Positions 40,377 through 49,120 of a stretch of DNA of 64,000 nt are shown here, in pieces. The position numbers and the translations under genes are program-made. Numbering within the stretch: position 1 is the first letter of the stretch; each line of letters starts with the position of its first letter. The stretch is from contig NZ_JABWGO010000006.1 of NCBI RefSeq assembly GCF_013363995.1, positions 227,481-291,480 on the forward strand, read 5' to 3'. The notes under the pieces were generated by a model that was not told the DNA's origin, searched no databases, and was given only the letters and a program-made list of their open reading frames with translations. This DNA comes from Nonomuraea rhodomycinica (lineage in GTDB: Bacteria > Actinomycetota > Actinomycetes > Streptosporangiales > Streptosporangiaceae).

Positions 40377-41141
40377 ATGACGACCCAGCAAGCCCCGGCG
40401 ATCCAGGTGAACGGCCTGGAGAAGTCGTACAAGGAGCTGCGCGTGCTGCGCGGCGTGACCTTCGAGGTGGCGCGGGGCAGCATCTTCGCCCTGCTCGGCT
40501 CCAACGGAGCGGGCAAGACCACCGCCGTGAAGATCCTGTCCACGCTGCTCAAGGCCGACGCGGGCACGGCCCGCGTGAACGGCTTCGACGTCGCCACGCA
40601 GGCCGCGGACGTGCGCGAGTCGATCAGCCTCACCGGGCAGTTCGCCGCCGTGGACGAGATCCTCAGCGGGCGGGAGAACCTCGTGCTGGTCGCCCGGCTG
40701 CGGCACCTCAAGAACCCGGGCAAGATCGCCGACGACCTGCTGGAGCGGTTCTCGCTGACCGACGCGGGCGGGCGGAAGGCGGCCACGTACTCGGGAGGCA
40801 TGCGCCGCCGCCTCGACATCGCCATGAGCCTGATCGGCGATCCGCCGATCATCTTCCTCGACGAGCCGACGACCGGGCTCGACCCGCAGGCCCGCATCGA
40901 GGTGTGGCAGGCCGTCAAGGAGCTCGCCGACCGGGGCACGACGGTGCTGCTCACCACGCAGTACCTGGACGAGGCCGAACAACTCGCCGACCGGATCGCG
41001 ATCCTCCACGAGGGCCGGATCATCGTCAACGGCACCCTGGCCGAGCTCAAGCAGCTGCTTCCGCCCGCCAAGGTCGAGTACGTCGAGAAGCAGCCCACCC
41101 TCGAGGACATCTTCCTCACCCTTGTCGGCACGAAGGCCTGA
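40377..41141 (+). CDS. DrrA-like ABC transporter ATPase
   Basis: 254 residues. Walker A LLGSNGAGKTTAVKIL at about 39-54, signature TYSGGMRRRLDIAMSL, Walker B IIFLDEPTTGLDPQARIE, switch region LLTTQYLDEAEQLADRI. The C-terminal tail KQPTLEDIFLTLVGTKA is typical of daunorubicin-resistance (DrrA) type ATPases. It powers the permease encoded 27 bp downstream; the substrate is probably a hydrophobic natural product or drug. GTG at 40374 immediately precedes the ATG chosen. Confidence 0.93.
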   Translation: MTTQQAPAIQVNGLEKSYKELRVLRGVTFEVARGSIFALLGSNGAGKTTAVKILSTLLKADAGTARVNGFDVATQAADVRESISLTGQFAAVDEILSGRENLVLVARLRHLKNPGKIADDLLERFSLTDAGGRKAATYSGGMRRRLDIAMSLIGDPPIIFLDEPTTGLDPQARIEVWQAVKELADRGTTVLLTTQYLDEAEQLADRIAILHEGRIIVNGTLAELKQLLPPAKVEYVEKQPTLEDIFLTLVGTKA

Positions 41142-41168
41142 CGGACCACAAAGGCATATGGAGCAACG

Positions 41169-41930
41169 ATGAGCAAGCACTTCTTCGGCGACACCACCGT
41201 CCTGCTGGGACGGTCCCTGCGCCACATAACGCGCAGCCCCGACACCATCATCACCACCGCGATCATGCCGATCGCCATGATGCTGATGTTCGTCTACGTG
41301 TTCGGCGGCGCGATCAGAACGGGGTCGGACTCGTATGTGAACTACATGCTGCCCGGCATCCTGCTCATCACGGTCGCCTCGGGCATCGCCTACACCGCGT
41401 ACCGGCTGTTCATGGACATGAAGGGCGGGATCTTCGAGCGCTTCCAGTCGATGCCGACCGCGCGGTCGTCGGTGCTGTGGGCGCACGTGCTGACCTCGCT
41501 GGTCGCCAACCTGATCTCGCTCGGGGTCGTGATGCTCGTGGCCCTGCTCATGGGCTTTCGCTCGGGGGCCGGGGTGCTGGCGTGGCTGTCCGTGGCGGGC
41601 ATCCTGCTCCTGTTCACCGTGGCGTTGACCTGGATCGCCGTCATCCCCGGCCTGTCCGCCAAGACCATGGAGGGCGCGAGCGCGTTCTCCTATCCGCTGA
41701 TCTTCCTGCCCTTCCTCAGCTCGGCCTTCGTGCCCACCGCCAGCATGCCCGGCCCCGTGCGCGCCTTCGCCGAGAACCAGCCGGTGACCTCCATCGTCAA
41801 CGCCATCCGCGCCCTGTTCGCCGGGCAGCCGGTCGGCACCGACATCTGGGTCGCCCTCGCCTGGTGCGTCGGCATCCTCGTCGTCGCGTACGCCTTCGCC
41901 ATGAGGACCTACCGCCGCAAGATCTCCTAG
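41169..41930 (+). CDS. DrrB-like ABC-2 transporter permease
   Basis: 253 residues with six spans and the ABC-2 pattern (DTIITTAIMPIAMMLMFVYV, SYPLIFLPFLSSAFVPTASM, FAENQPVTSIVNAIRALFAG). It forms the membrane channel of the DrrAB-type exporter with the preceding ATPase. A P450 gene follows after 34 bp in the same direction, so the three genes probably form one operon for modification and export of a small molecule. Confidence 0.93.
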   Translation: MSKHFFGDTTVLLGRSLRHITRSPDTIITTAIMPIAMMLMFVYVFGGAIRTGSDSYVNYMLPGILLITVASGIAYTAYRLFMDMKGGIFERFQSMPTARSSVLWAHVLTSLVANLISLGVVMLVALLMGFRSGAGVLAWLSVAGILLLFTVALTWIAVIPGLSAKTMEGASAFSYPLIFLPFLSSAFVPTASMPGPVRAFAENQPVTSIVNAIRALFAGQPVGTDIWVALAWCVGILVVAYAFAMRTYRRKIS

Positions 41931-41964
41931 TCCGTCACCTGTCCGCACCCGGAAAGGAAAGATC

Positions 41965-43173
41965 ATGAACGACTCCGTCCACACCCTCACGGCGATGCCG
42001 ACGGCGCGTCAGGCCGGCTGTCCCTTCGACCCGCCCAAGGAGCTGATCGAGGCGCGCGAGCACGGCCCGATCAGCCGCTTCCCCTTCCCCAGCGGCCACC
42101 AGGGCTGGCTGGTCACCGGATACGACCTGGTCCGGTCCGTCCTGGCCGACTCGCGGTTCAGCTCGCGCAAGGAGCTGATGCTCCAGCACCCGCTGATCGA
42201 CTACGGCGACATCGAGGTCCCGCCGGCGCCGCCCGGCGAGTTCCTGCTCATGGACGACCCGCAGCACAGCCGCTACCGGAAACCGCTGGTGGGCAAGTTC
42301 ACCGTCCGGCGGATGCGGCTGCTCACCGAGCGCGTCCAGCAGATCACCGCCGACCACCTGGACGCCATGGAGAAGGCCGGCCCGCCGGTCGACCTGGTGA
42401 CCGCGTTCGCCAAGCCCATCCCCGCCATCGTGATCTGCGAACTGCTGGGCGTGCCGTACGAGGACCGGGGCTTCTTCCAGGACAACATCGACAAGTTCCT
42501 CGGCGGGGAGGCCGGCGACGAGGAGCTGATCGCCGCCTACCTCGCGACCCAGGACTACCTCGCGCAGCTGGTGGCCGCCAAGCGCGCCCACCCCACCGAC
42601 GACGTGCTCAGCGACCTGCTCGACAGCGACCTGACCGATGAGGAGCTGAAGGGCATGGCCCTGATCCTGCTCTCGGCCGGCTTCGACACCACCGCCAACA
42701 TGCTGGCACTGGGCACCTTCGCCCTCCTGCGGAACCCGGAGCAGGCCGCCGCGCTGCGCGCCGACCCGGCGCTCGCCGACCAGGCGGTGGAGGAGCTGCT
42801 GCGGTACCTCAGCGTCGCCAAGCAGTTCCACCGGGTCGCGCTGGAGGACGTCGAGCTGGGCGGCCAGACCATCAAGGCCGGCACGACGGTCATCCTGTCC
42901 CTCAACACCGCCAACCGCGACCCCGAACGCTTCCCCGACCCCCACCGGCTCGACCTGCGCCGGCAGGACGGCGGCCACCTGGCCTTCAGCCACGGCATCC
43001 ACCAGTGCCTGGGCCAGCAGCTCGCCCGCGTCGAGATGCGGGTCGCCTTCCCCGCGCTGTTCGACCGCTTCCCCACGCTGCGCCTCGCGGTACCCGCCGA
43101 GGAGGTCGGCCTGCGTCCGGAGACCGCGGACATCTACGGGGTGAAGAGCCTCCCGGTCGCCTGGGACGTGTGA
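41965..43173 (+). CDS. Cytochrome P450
   Basis: 402 residues, AAGGAAAG before the ATG. I-helix ILLSAGFDTTANMLALG (acid-alcohol pair present, His replaced by Phe), K-helix EELLRY and the heme loop FSHGIHQCLGQQLARVEM with the thiolate Cys. A soluble class I bacterial P450 that needs a ferredoxin partner, none of which is in the window. Its operon position behind a DrrAB exporter suggests it acts on a xenobiotic or secondary metabolite. No polyketide or peptide synthase is nearby. Confidence 0.95.
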   Translation: MNDSVHTLTAMPTARQAGCPFDPPKELIEAREHGPISRFPFPSGHQGWLVTGYDLVRSVLADSRFSSRKELMLQHPLIDYGDIEVPPAPPGEFLLMDDPQHSRYRKPLVGKFTVRRMRLLTERVQQITADHLDAMEKAGPPVDLVTAFAKPIPAIVICELLGVPYEDRGFFQDNIDKFLGGEAGDEELIAAYLATQDYLAQLVAAKRAHPTDDVLSDLLDSDLTDEELKGMALILLSAGFDTTANMLALGTFALLRNPEQAAALRADPALADQAVEELLRYLSVAKQFHRVALEDVELGGQTIKAGTTVILSLNTANRDPERFPDPHRLDLRRQDGGHLAFSHGIHQCLGQQLARVEMRVAFPALFDRFPTLRLAVPAEEVGLRPETADIYGVKSLPVAWDV

Positions 43174-43299
43174 CGGGACGACGGTGTGAGGGCGGCGGCC
43201 GGGTGCGTCCCTCGACCGCGATCGCTCGTGATCCGTTCCTGCACTGAACCCTCACCTCTGCTGCGCGACGTGCGCATACGCGTCTGCTTCGATGGCGGC

Positions 43300-43731
43300 G
43301 TGATCAATCGAGGACGGACGAAGGCCGGTGATGCCTCTTGGGCGTTCGGATGCGGCCTCACCGTCGTCATCGCGGCGACGTGCGCGACGGCCGCGACCTT
43401 CTTCGACATCCTCCTGGTGACTCGCGCCCAGGTCCACTGCCAGGGGGATCCGAGCTCGGGAGAGAAGTTCGCCGACGTGTTCTGGCTGCTGAGCCGGATC
43501 GTCGTCATCCCGATGGTCTCGGCTCTGTCGGCGATCGTCTCGTTGCCGTTCCACCTGCTGGCCCGGCTTCCCTGGCTGGCCGGGCGCGTGTGGCCGGTGC
43601 CTGTCCTGCTCGCTCTCACCATCGGGGTCTCGGTGGCCGGGCCGGTGGCGATGGTTCTGTACGACGTGGCCACCGAAGGCACGCCTGGTGACTGCGTCCT
43701 GCCATGGTGGCCTTCATGGCTTCCCTCATAG
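43300..43731 (+). CDS. Small membrane protein, unknown
   Basis: 143 residues from GTG 43300; GTG 43270 or an upstream ATG are alternatives and no good ribosome-binding site helps. Four hydrophobic segments (FGCGLTVVIAATCATAATFF, LLSRIVVIPMVSALSAIVSL and two more). No family recognised. Confidence 0.5.
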   Translation: MINRGRTKAGDASWAFGCGLTVVIAATCATAATFFDILLVTRAQVHCQGDPSSGEKFADVFWLLSRIVVIPMVSALSAIVSLPFHLLARLPWLAGRVWPVPVLLALTIGVSVAGPVAMVLYDVATEGTPGDCVLPWWPSWLPS

Positions 43732-43848
43732 GGGGTGACGCTGACAGGTTGGTGATCGTCGGTCACGGCGGGCGGGTTCGCAGCCGCAGGTCGGCCACGC
43801 CGGAAAAGGCGCGGCATGCCGGGAAGCTCCGGCTATAGGGTGCGGTCC

Positions 43849-45963
43849 GTGGACAATCTTGAAGGCCTCGTCATCGCCCGACGGCTGCGTGTCCCCATCG
43901 GCGACGCCCCCACCGGGTCACACCCGGGCTGGGGAGAGGTCGCCGCCCGCCAGCTCGACGCCGCACTGCTGAGCGTCGGCTTCACGTGCTCGCCGGCCCT
44001 GCTCGACCGCCTGGGCAAGCTGCGCGGAGAGACCGTGGTCGATCTCGGCGTGCGCGTCCTGGCCGCCGTCCGCCACCTCGTCGGCGATCACGTGCGGCAC
44101 AACGCCTACTTCATCGACTTCCCCCGCAACGTGCCCGACACGATGGAGTTCTGGGTCGGCCTGCTGCGGGAGGCGCTGCTCGACCCGGTCGCCGCCGCGC
44201 ACGTCCCGCCGACGACGCTCAACCTGCTCGCTCTCCCCGGCTACGGCCGTTACCAGCACACCTATGCCGACCTGCTGGCCGCGCACGCCGAGCTGATCCC
44301 GCTGGCCGGCGACCGGGTGACCGTGCTGGAGCTGGGAGCGGACCTGGAGTCGGAGGCGCGCGCGCTCTACTTCTCCCTGGCCGGCTCGGAGGCGCCCCTG
44401 GCGGCCGAGGACCTGGAGGCGCTGCACACGCTGGCCGCCTTCTGCGCCGACGAGCCCGAACGCGTCCCGGTACGCGAGAACCGCGCGGTCATCAACCAGG
44501 TACGCCTGGCCGCGGGCCGGCCGCTGCTCGTGGACACGGTGACCGACGTGCTCCGGCTCGCCTGCGGCGCCTCCGGCGGCGATGTCACGCTGACCGCTCC
44601 CACCAGGTTCCGCTCGTTCCGGCGGCCTGAGCGCCGCGCCCTTCTGCAGGCCCTGGACAGGGTCGCGGCGCCGGCCAAGCTGGCCGACGTGCCGCGCCAC
44701 CGGGAGCAGTGGAAGCGGCTCGGTGAGCGGCTGCACCCGCACGAGTACCCGCAGTTCCCGCGGGCGGCGCAGGTCTTCGAGGTCGCGCGAGGCGTACGCC
44801 GGGCGCCCAGCCTCGACAGCCGGGTCGAGGCGGCCCTGTCGGCCGGCCGTACCGGCGACGCGGTGGAACTGCTGGAGAGGGCACCCGGCGCACTGCTGCG
44901 CCGGCTCGACCACCTGCTGCGGACCGGCACCGACCCCGGCGGGGTGCTCGACGCCGCCGAGAGGGCCGCGGCGACCGCCTCCGGCCGCGTCCTGCTGTCC
45001 CTGCGGGAGCACCTGCAGAACCGGCTCGCCCTCGCCCCCGGACGCGTCTTCGTCAACCGCCGCGGCCGGGCCTGGACGACGGCCGACACCCGCACGCGGC
45101 TGGAGGAGGACGTCGTGGCGCGGGCCACGGCCGTCCTGGACGAGGAGATCACCCGGCGCCTGCCCGACCCGGGCGCGCTGGTCGTCGATCCCGAGGTGCT
45201 GGACGTCGCCCTGCCGCTGTCCGGCAAGCCCGTCGCGCCCGGCCTCGGCATGCTGCCGCGCGGCTCGCTGTCGAGGGTGGACGGTGAACTGCTGCGCTTC
45301 TTCGTCCACTGGCGCCAGGCGGCGCGACGCACCGACTACGACCTGTCGGCGCTGATGCTGGACGCCTCTTACGGCGATGCCGAGCACGTCTCGTGGACGA
45401 ACTACGGCAACGACTTCGCCGAGTACTCCGGCGACCTCACCGAGGCCGCCGGCGGCGCGAGCGAGTTCATCGACATCCGCCTCGCGCGGGCGACCCGGCC
45501 GATCATCATCCCGCAGGTCCACATCTACGCCGGTGAGGCGTTCGATGAGGCGGCGGAGGCGTTCTTCGGGTACATGACCAGGGAGGCCGAGCAGGAGGGC
45601 ATGCCCTTCGAGCCGCGTACCGTGCGGATGAAGTCCGACCTGCGCGGCGCGGGCCGGGTCGCGCTGCCGCTCGCCTTCCTGCGCGGCGACGACGGCGCCT
45701 GGCGGGTGAAGTGGCTGCACCTCTACCTGAAGGGGCACCCCGGCTTCAACCAGGTGGAGGGCAGCCGCGTCACGTCATCTCTGCTGGTGCGCTCGATCGT
45801 CGAACGCGACCAGCTGCGCGTCGGGTACCTGGCCGGCCTGCTGCGGAGCAAGGGTTCGGCGAGCGGGCACACCACCTACATCGGCTTCCAGGCGCCGGCC
45901 GATCTGCCGGAGGGCGCGCGGGTGTACACGCCGGCGACGCTGCACGAGCTGATCCCCGCCTGA
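43849..45963 (+). CDS. TerD-domain protein, SCO0854-like, without RING finger
   Basis: 704 residues from GTG 43849 (GTG 43840 and ATG 43816 are possible). The C-terminal third has TerD-like calcium-binding character: VDGELLRFFVHWRQAARRTD, YDLSALMLDASYGDAEHVSW, GASEFIDIRLARATRPIIIP. The long N-terminal region matches the MXAN_6230/SCO0854 protein layout, but the cysteine-rich RING module of that family is absent; its place is taken by LNLLALPGYGRYQHTYADLL. Function unknown, possibly stress-related like Ter proteins. Confidence 0.75.
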   Translation: MDNLEGLVIARRLRVPIGDAPTGSHPGWGEVAARQLDAALLSVGFTCSPALLDRLGKLRGETVVDLGVRVLAAVRHLVGDHVRHNAYFIDFPRNVPDTMEFWVGLLREALLDPVAAAHVPPTTLNLLALPGYGRYQHTYADLLAAHAELIPLAGDRVTVLELGADLESEARALYFSLAGSEAPLAAEDLEALHTLAAFCADEPERVPVRENRAVINQVRLAAGRPLLVDTVTDVLRLACGASGGDVTLTAPTRFRSFRRPERRALLQALDRVAAPAKLADVPRHREQWKRLGERLHPHEYPQFPRAAQVFEVARGVRRAPSLDSRVEAALSAGRTGDAVELLERAPGALLRRLDHLLRTGTDPGGVLDAAERAAATASGRVLLSLREHLQNRLALAPGRVFVNRRGRAWTTADTRTRLEEDVVARATAVLDEEITRRLPDPGALVVDPEVLDVALPLSGKPVAPGLGMLPRGSLSRVDGELLRFFVHWRQAARRTDYDLSALMLDASYGDAEHVSWTNYGNDFAEYSGDLTEAAGGASEFIDIRLARATRPIIIPQVHIYAGEAFDEAAEAFFGYMTREAEQEGMPFEPRTVRMKSDLRGAGRVALPLAFLRGDDGAWRVKWLHLYLKGHPGFNQVEGSRVTSSLLVRSIVERDQLRVGYLAGLLRSKGSASGHTTYIGFQAPADLPEGARVYTPATLHELIPA

Positions 45964-45972
45964 TCCGGCTGT

Positions 45973-46008
45973 CTGATACGGCCCCCTGATACGGCTCCCT
46001 GATACAGT
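45973..46008 (+). repeat. Tandem CTGATACGGC repeat, period 13
   Basis: CTGATACGGC at 45973 and 45986, then CTGATACAGT at 45999. Farther on GGCTTCCTTCTCCT is repeated at 46031-46044 and 46109-46122. Both lie between convergent genes. Confidence 0.5.
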
Positions 46009-46135
46009 GAAGATCGCGAGGCTATGGGAGGGCTTCCTTCTCCTCTTTTGATAAAAGAATCTCCAGTCCTTCCGCTCTCCTCGCACTCTGGCCGTGAGGC
46101 CATTCGGCGGCTTCCTTCTCCTGGTTCGACTCCAG

Positions 46136-46154
46136 GCAGGCCCCATGGGCCTGC
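46136..46154. terminator. Bidirectional terminator candidate
   Basis: GCAGGCCC-CAT-GGGCCTGC, perfect 8-bp arms, between the convergent TerD and lipoprotein-like genes. Confidence 0.55.
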
Positions 46155-46202
46155 TGGGTGATTCAGCCGCCGAGCCTTCCTCCCGGCCAGTCGATCAACT
46201 CC

Positions 46203-46700
46203 TCATTCGGGCAGCGTGCGGGTCACGGTCTTGGGGGCCGGAGCCTTGACCGACACCTTGCTGCCCCAGCCGGAGTAGCGGGTGTCGACGGCGATGATGC
46301 CGCCCTCGAACTCGGAGAAGTCCTCCGTGACGTCCTTGGCGCGGTACGAGCTCGACAGCTTGGTCACCAGGCCCGCCGAGCTGAGCGTCAGCGTGTAGGA
46401 GATCTCCGTCTCGTCGGCCCAGTCGCTGAGGACCGAGCGGGAGAACCACGGCGAGACCTTGGCGAGGTCCGCGAAAGTGATCTTTCCGGTGATCTTGTTG
46501 CCGGCCTTGGCGCCCTTCTTGAGCAGCGCCGACAACGTCGTGAGCTCGGCCGGGTTGAGGATCTGACCGTAGAGGTTGGGCAGCGCGCCGCCCCCGGTCG
46601 CGTACCAGGTCTTGCCCTTGGGCAGCTCGTAGATGGCGTGCACGCCGTGCCCGGGAACCAGCTTGGCCTTCAGTACGCGTACGGGATACGGCGCGGCCAC
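46203..46700 (-). CDS. LppX/LolA-like domain protein lacking a signal peptide
   Basis: 165 residues from a GTG 26 bp after the folE stop. The beta-rich pattern (ILNPAELTTLSALLKKGAKA, KITGKITFADLAKVSPWFSR, EISYTLTLSSAGLVTKLSSS) resembles mycobacterial LppX/LprG-type lipoproteins, which carry lipids at the membrane. Those have a lipobox N-terminus, which is missing; the upstream in-frame sequence is short. This may be a truncated gene or a cytoplasmic relative. Confidence 0.55.
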   Translation of the reverse strand: MAAPYPVRVLKAKLVPGHGVHAIYELPKGKTWYATGGGALPNLYGQILNPAELTTLSALLKKGAKAGNKITGKITFADLAKVSPWFSRSVLSDWADETEISYTLTLSSAGLVTKLSSSYRAKDVTEDFSEFEGGIIAVDTRYSGWGSKVSVKAPAPKTVTRTLPE

Positions 46701-46725
46701 CGGCAGGCAACGGCAGCGCGAGCGG

Positions 46726-47304
46726 TCAGGGGTGGACCAGGGAGAGGAACTCGGCCCGTGAGCGGGCGTCGTCGCGCAGCACGCCGAGCAGGGTGGAGGT
46801 GATGGTCTGAGCCCCCGGGGACTGCGCGCCGCGTAGCGTCATGCACGTGTGGTCGGCCCTGACGACCACGCCGACCCCGCGGGGCCGCAGGTTGTTCTGC
46901 AGCCAGTCGGCGACCTGCTTGGTCAGGCGCTCCTGGACCTGCGGCCGGCAGGAGAAGTGCTCCACGATGCGGGCGAGCTTGGACAGTCCGACGATGCGCG
47001 GCCCCGGCAGGTAGCCGACGTGGGCGACGCCGGTGAACGGCAGCAGGTGGTGCTCGCACACCGACCGGAGCGGGATGTCGCGGACCAGGACCAGCTCGTC
47101 GTACTCCTCGTCGTTGGGAAAGGTGGTCAGCTCGAAGGGGCGCGGCGAGAACAGCTCGGCGTAGGCGCGCGCCATCCGCCCGGGGGTGCCGCGCAGGCTC
47201 TCGTTGTCCAGGCGGACGCCCAGGGCCTCGAGGAACTGGCTGGCGGCCAGCTCGGCCGCGGCCAGGTCGACGCCTCTCGTGGGGACAGTCGATCCGTTGA
47301 GCAT
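46726..47304 (-). CDS. folE: GTP cyclohydrolase I
   Basis: 192 residues. Catalytic core RSVCEHHLLPFTGVAHVGYL contains the zinc Cys and His ligands; the third ligand Cys is in RADHTCMTLRGAQSPGAQTI. Forms a decamer making 7,8-dihydroneopterin triphosphate from GTP for folate or pterin cofactors. It is not clustered with other folate genes and diverges from a SufR-like regulator over a GCTAA/TTAGC dyad, so this may be a second, regulated copy (inference). Confidence 0.93.
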   Translation of the reverse strand: MLNGSTVPTRGVDLAAAELAASQFLEALGVRLDNESLRGTPGRMARAYAELFSPRPFELTTFPNDEEYDELVLVRDIPLRSVCEHHLLPFTGVAHVGYLPGPRIVGLSKLARIVEHFSCRPQVQERLTKQVADWLQNNLRPRGVGVVVRADHTCMTLRGAQSPGAQTITSTLLGVLRDDARSRAEFLSLVHP

Positions 47305-47330
47305 GTCAGCCTCCCGACACGACGTATTTC

Positions 47331-47346
47331 GCTAACAATTCTTAGC
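47331..47346. promoter_or_regulatory. Dyad between folE and SufR-like gene
   Basis: GCTAA-CAATTC-TTAGC in an A+T-rich patch between the divergent starts; candidate operator. Confidence 0.45.
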
Positions 47347-47412
47347 TTTATCATGCGGACACGCAGCAGGTGAAGGGGTTTCCCCACGGAAGGCGAGTGT
47401 TATCGTGAAGGG

Positions 47413-48105
47413 GTGACGGACGACGCGGTGCGCGCCGTGGCGGCGCTCGACGACGAGCTGCGGCGCCGCATGTACGCATTCATCCGGCAGTCGCCGGCTC
47501 CCGTGAGCCGTGACGAGGCCGCACGGAGCGCCGGCATCTCCCGCAAGCTGGCGGCCTTCCACCTCGACAAGCTGGTCGAGGTGGGGCTGCTCAAGGCCAC
47601 GTACGCCCAACCGGACGGCATCCGCAGGGTCGGCCGCGCCCCGAAGCTGTACCAGCCGACCGACCTGCAGGTACAGGTCAGCATCCCGCCGCGCGACCAC
47701 GGCCTGCTCGCCGAGATCCTGCTGGAGGCGGTACGGCACCAGCGGCTCGAGGAGAGCGGGCCGCAGGCCGCCGTGCGCGTCGCCGCCGACCGGGGGCGCG
47801 CGCTCGGGAAGGCGGAGCACGACCGGCTCAAGCCCGGCCGGCTCGGCACCGAACGGGCCCTCACCTACATCGCCCGCATGCTGGAGGACCACGGCTTCGA
47901 GCCGGCCCGCGTCGCGCCGACCCGCCTGCGACTCGACAACTGCCCCTTCCACCCCCTCGCCGCCAAGGACCCCGACCTGGTGTGCGGCATCAACCACGCC
48001 TTCCTCGCCGCCTACTGCGAAGGACTCAGGGCGACCACCGTCCAGGCGACGCTGGCCCCCCGGCCGGGGGCCTGCTGCGTCGAGCTCGGCTCGACGGCGC
48101 CGTAA
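47413..48105 (+). CDS. SufR-like HTH transcriptional regulator with cysteine motif
   Basis: 230 residues from a GTG. A winged HTH (MYAFIRQSPAPVSRDEAARS, SRKLAAFHLDKLVEVGLLKA) is followed by a C-terminal domain carrying LDNCPFHPLAAKDPDLVCGI and PGACCVEL: the C-x2-H ... C ... CC arrangement typical of actinobacterial SufR-type Fe-S or metal-sensing regulators. It probably senses iron-sulfur, zinc or redox status. Divergent from folE, which it may control. Confidence 0.82.
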   Translation: MTDDAVRAVAALDDELRRRMYAFIRQSPAPVSRDEAARSAGISRKLAAFHLDKLVEVGLLKATYAQPDGIRRVGRAPKLYQPTDLQVQVSIPPRDHGLLAEILLEAVRHQRLEESGPQAAVRVAADRGRALGKAEHDRLKPGRLGTERALTYIARMLEDHGFEPARVAPTRLRLDNCPFHPLAAKDPDLVCGINHAFLAAYCEGLRATTVQATLAPRPGACCVELGSTAP

Positions 48106-48121
48106 GACGGATCGGCGGGTG

Positions 48122-49015
48122 TCAGGGCTTGGCGTGGGCGGCGAAGAACTCCCAGATGACCGCGGTGGCGTCGAGGGCCCTGGACGGAGGGTCGGCCCGC
48201 TCGCGGACGACCTCTCCGCCCGGCCACTGGTGTCCGGCTCCCTCGATGGTGATCAGAGTGACGGCGCGGCCCCGCGCGCAGCGGGCCGGCCGGGTGGTGA
48301 CCGGTCCCGACGTGGTGACGGTGGGCCGGCCGCAGTGGTCGACGGCCCGCCAGCCGGCGATGACCTCCGACACCGGCGGCCCGTCGATCTCGGCGGCTCC
48401 GGTGCCCGGGGCGCCGTCGAAGCGGACCGTCTCGTCGGCCAGGCCATGGATGTGGATGACCGACAACGGCGCGGGCCCGGGGCAGTCGCCGAGCCGGGTC
48501 GTGGCCACCGCGCCGATGGCGGCGAAGATCCTGGTGTCGCAGGCCAGCCGGTAGGCCAGCATGCCGCCGTTGGAGATGCCGGCGGCGTACACCCGCCTGG
48601 GGTCGATCCCCAGCCGGCGGCCGACGTCGGCGATCATCCGGGTGACGAAGGCGACGTCGTCCACCTGCTCCCGGCCCGGCCTGCCGCAGCAGCCGTCGCC
48701 GACGTTCCACGCCATCGGCCCGTCGGGGTAGGCGACGGCGAAGTGCCGCCGGTCCGCCTCGGCGTCCCAGCCGTACGACCTCTCCGCCTGCCTCGCCGAG
48801 CCGAAACCGCCGTGCGCCATCACCACCAGCGGCGCCTTCGCCGGAAGCGACGCGGGCCGGTGGAGCCGGTAGCTCCGCTCCCGCCCGTCCACGGTGATCG
48901 TGTGGACGGTGGTCCTGCCGGAAGCCGCCGCGTTCGCCGCGACACCGCTTCCGGCTGCGTACGCTGTGGCCAGGACGGCGAGTAACACCGCCACACTTGT
49001 ACGGATCCTCCGCAT
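48122..49015 (-). CDS. Secreted PHB-depolymerase-like esterase (LpqC family)
   Basis: 297 residues. Signal peptide MRRIRTSVAVLLAVLATAYA followed by an alpha/beta hydrolase: nucleophile Ser in AAGISNGGMLAYRL, Asp in HIHGLADETVRFDG, His in EGAGHQWPGG, and a probable disulfide-rich loop GDGCCGRPGREQVDDVAFV. GGAGAGGAG before the ATG. The class covers secreted polyhydroxybutyrate depolymerases and feruloyl esterases, which cannot be told apart here. Convergent with the SufR-like gene. Confidence 0.88.
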   Translation of the reverse strand: MRRIRTSVAVLLAVLATAYAAGSGVAANAAASGRTTVHTITVDGRERSYRLHRPASLPAKAPLVVMAHGGFGSARQAERSYGWDAEADRRHFAVAYPDGPMAWNVGDGCCGRPGREQVDDVAFVTRMIADVGRRLGIDPRRVYAAGISNGGMLAYRLACDTRIFAAIGAVATTRLGDCPGPAPLSVIHIHGLADETVRFDGAPGTGAAEIDGPPVSEVIAGWRAVDHCGRPTVTTSGPVTTRPARCARGRAVTLITIEGAGHQWPGGEVVRERADPPSRALDATAVIWEFFAAHAKP

Positions 49016-49120
49016 GCGCGAATCTCCTCTCCCTCGGGTGTCCCTCGGTGCACGACCTCCGGCAGTGAACAGGACCTCTCTGGCAAATTCATGAGACCCG
49101 CCGATCCCCAAGGAGCACCG

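Noticed and set aside
40179..41990. 603-codon minus-strand frame opposite the DrrAB genes
   Set aside because: Shadow of two clear ABC genes; composition is Gly/His/Arg-rich without motifs.
37391..43173. Rox, PadR, DrrAB and P450 as one antibiotic biosynthetic cluster
   Set aside because: No synthase, ligase or tailoring set is present; the genes form at least three separate transcription units and look like resistance and detoxification functions.
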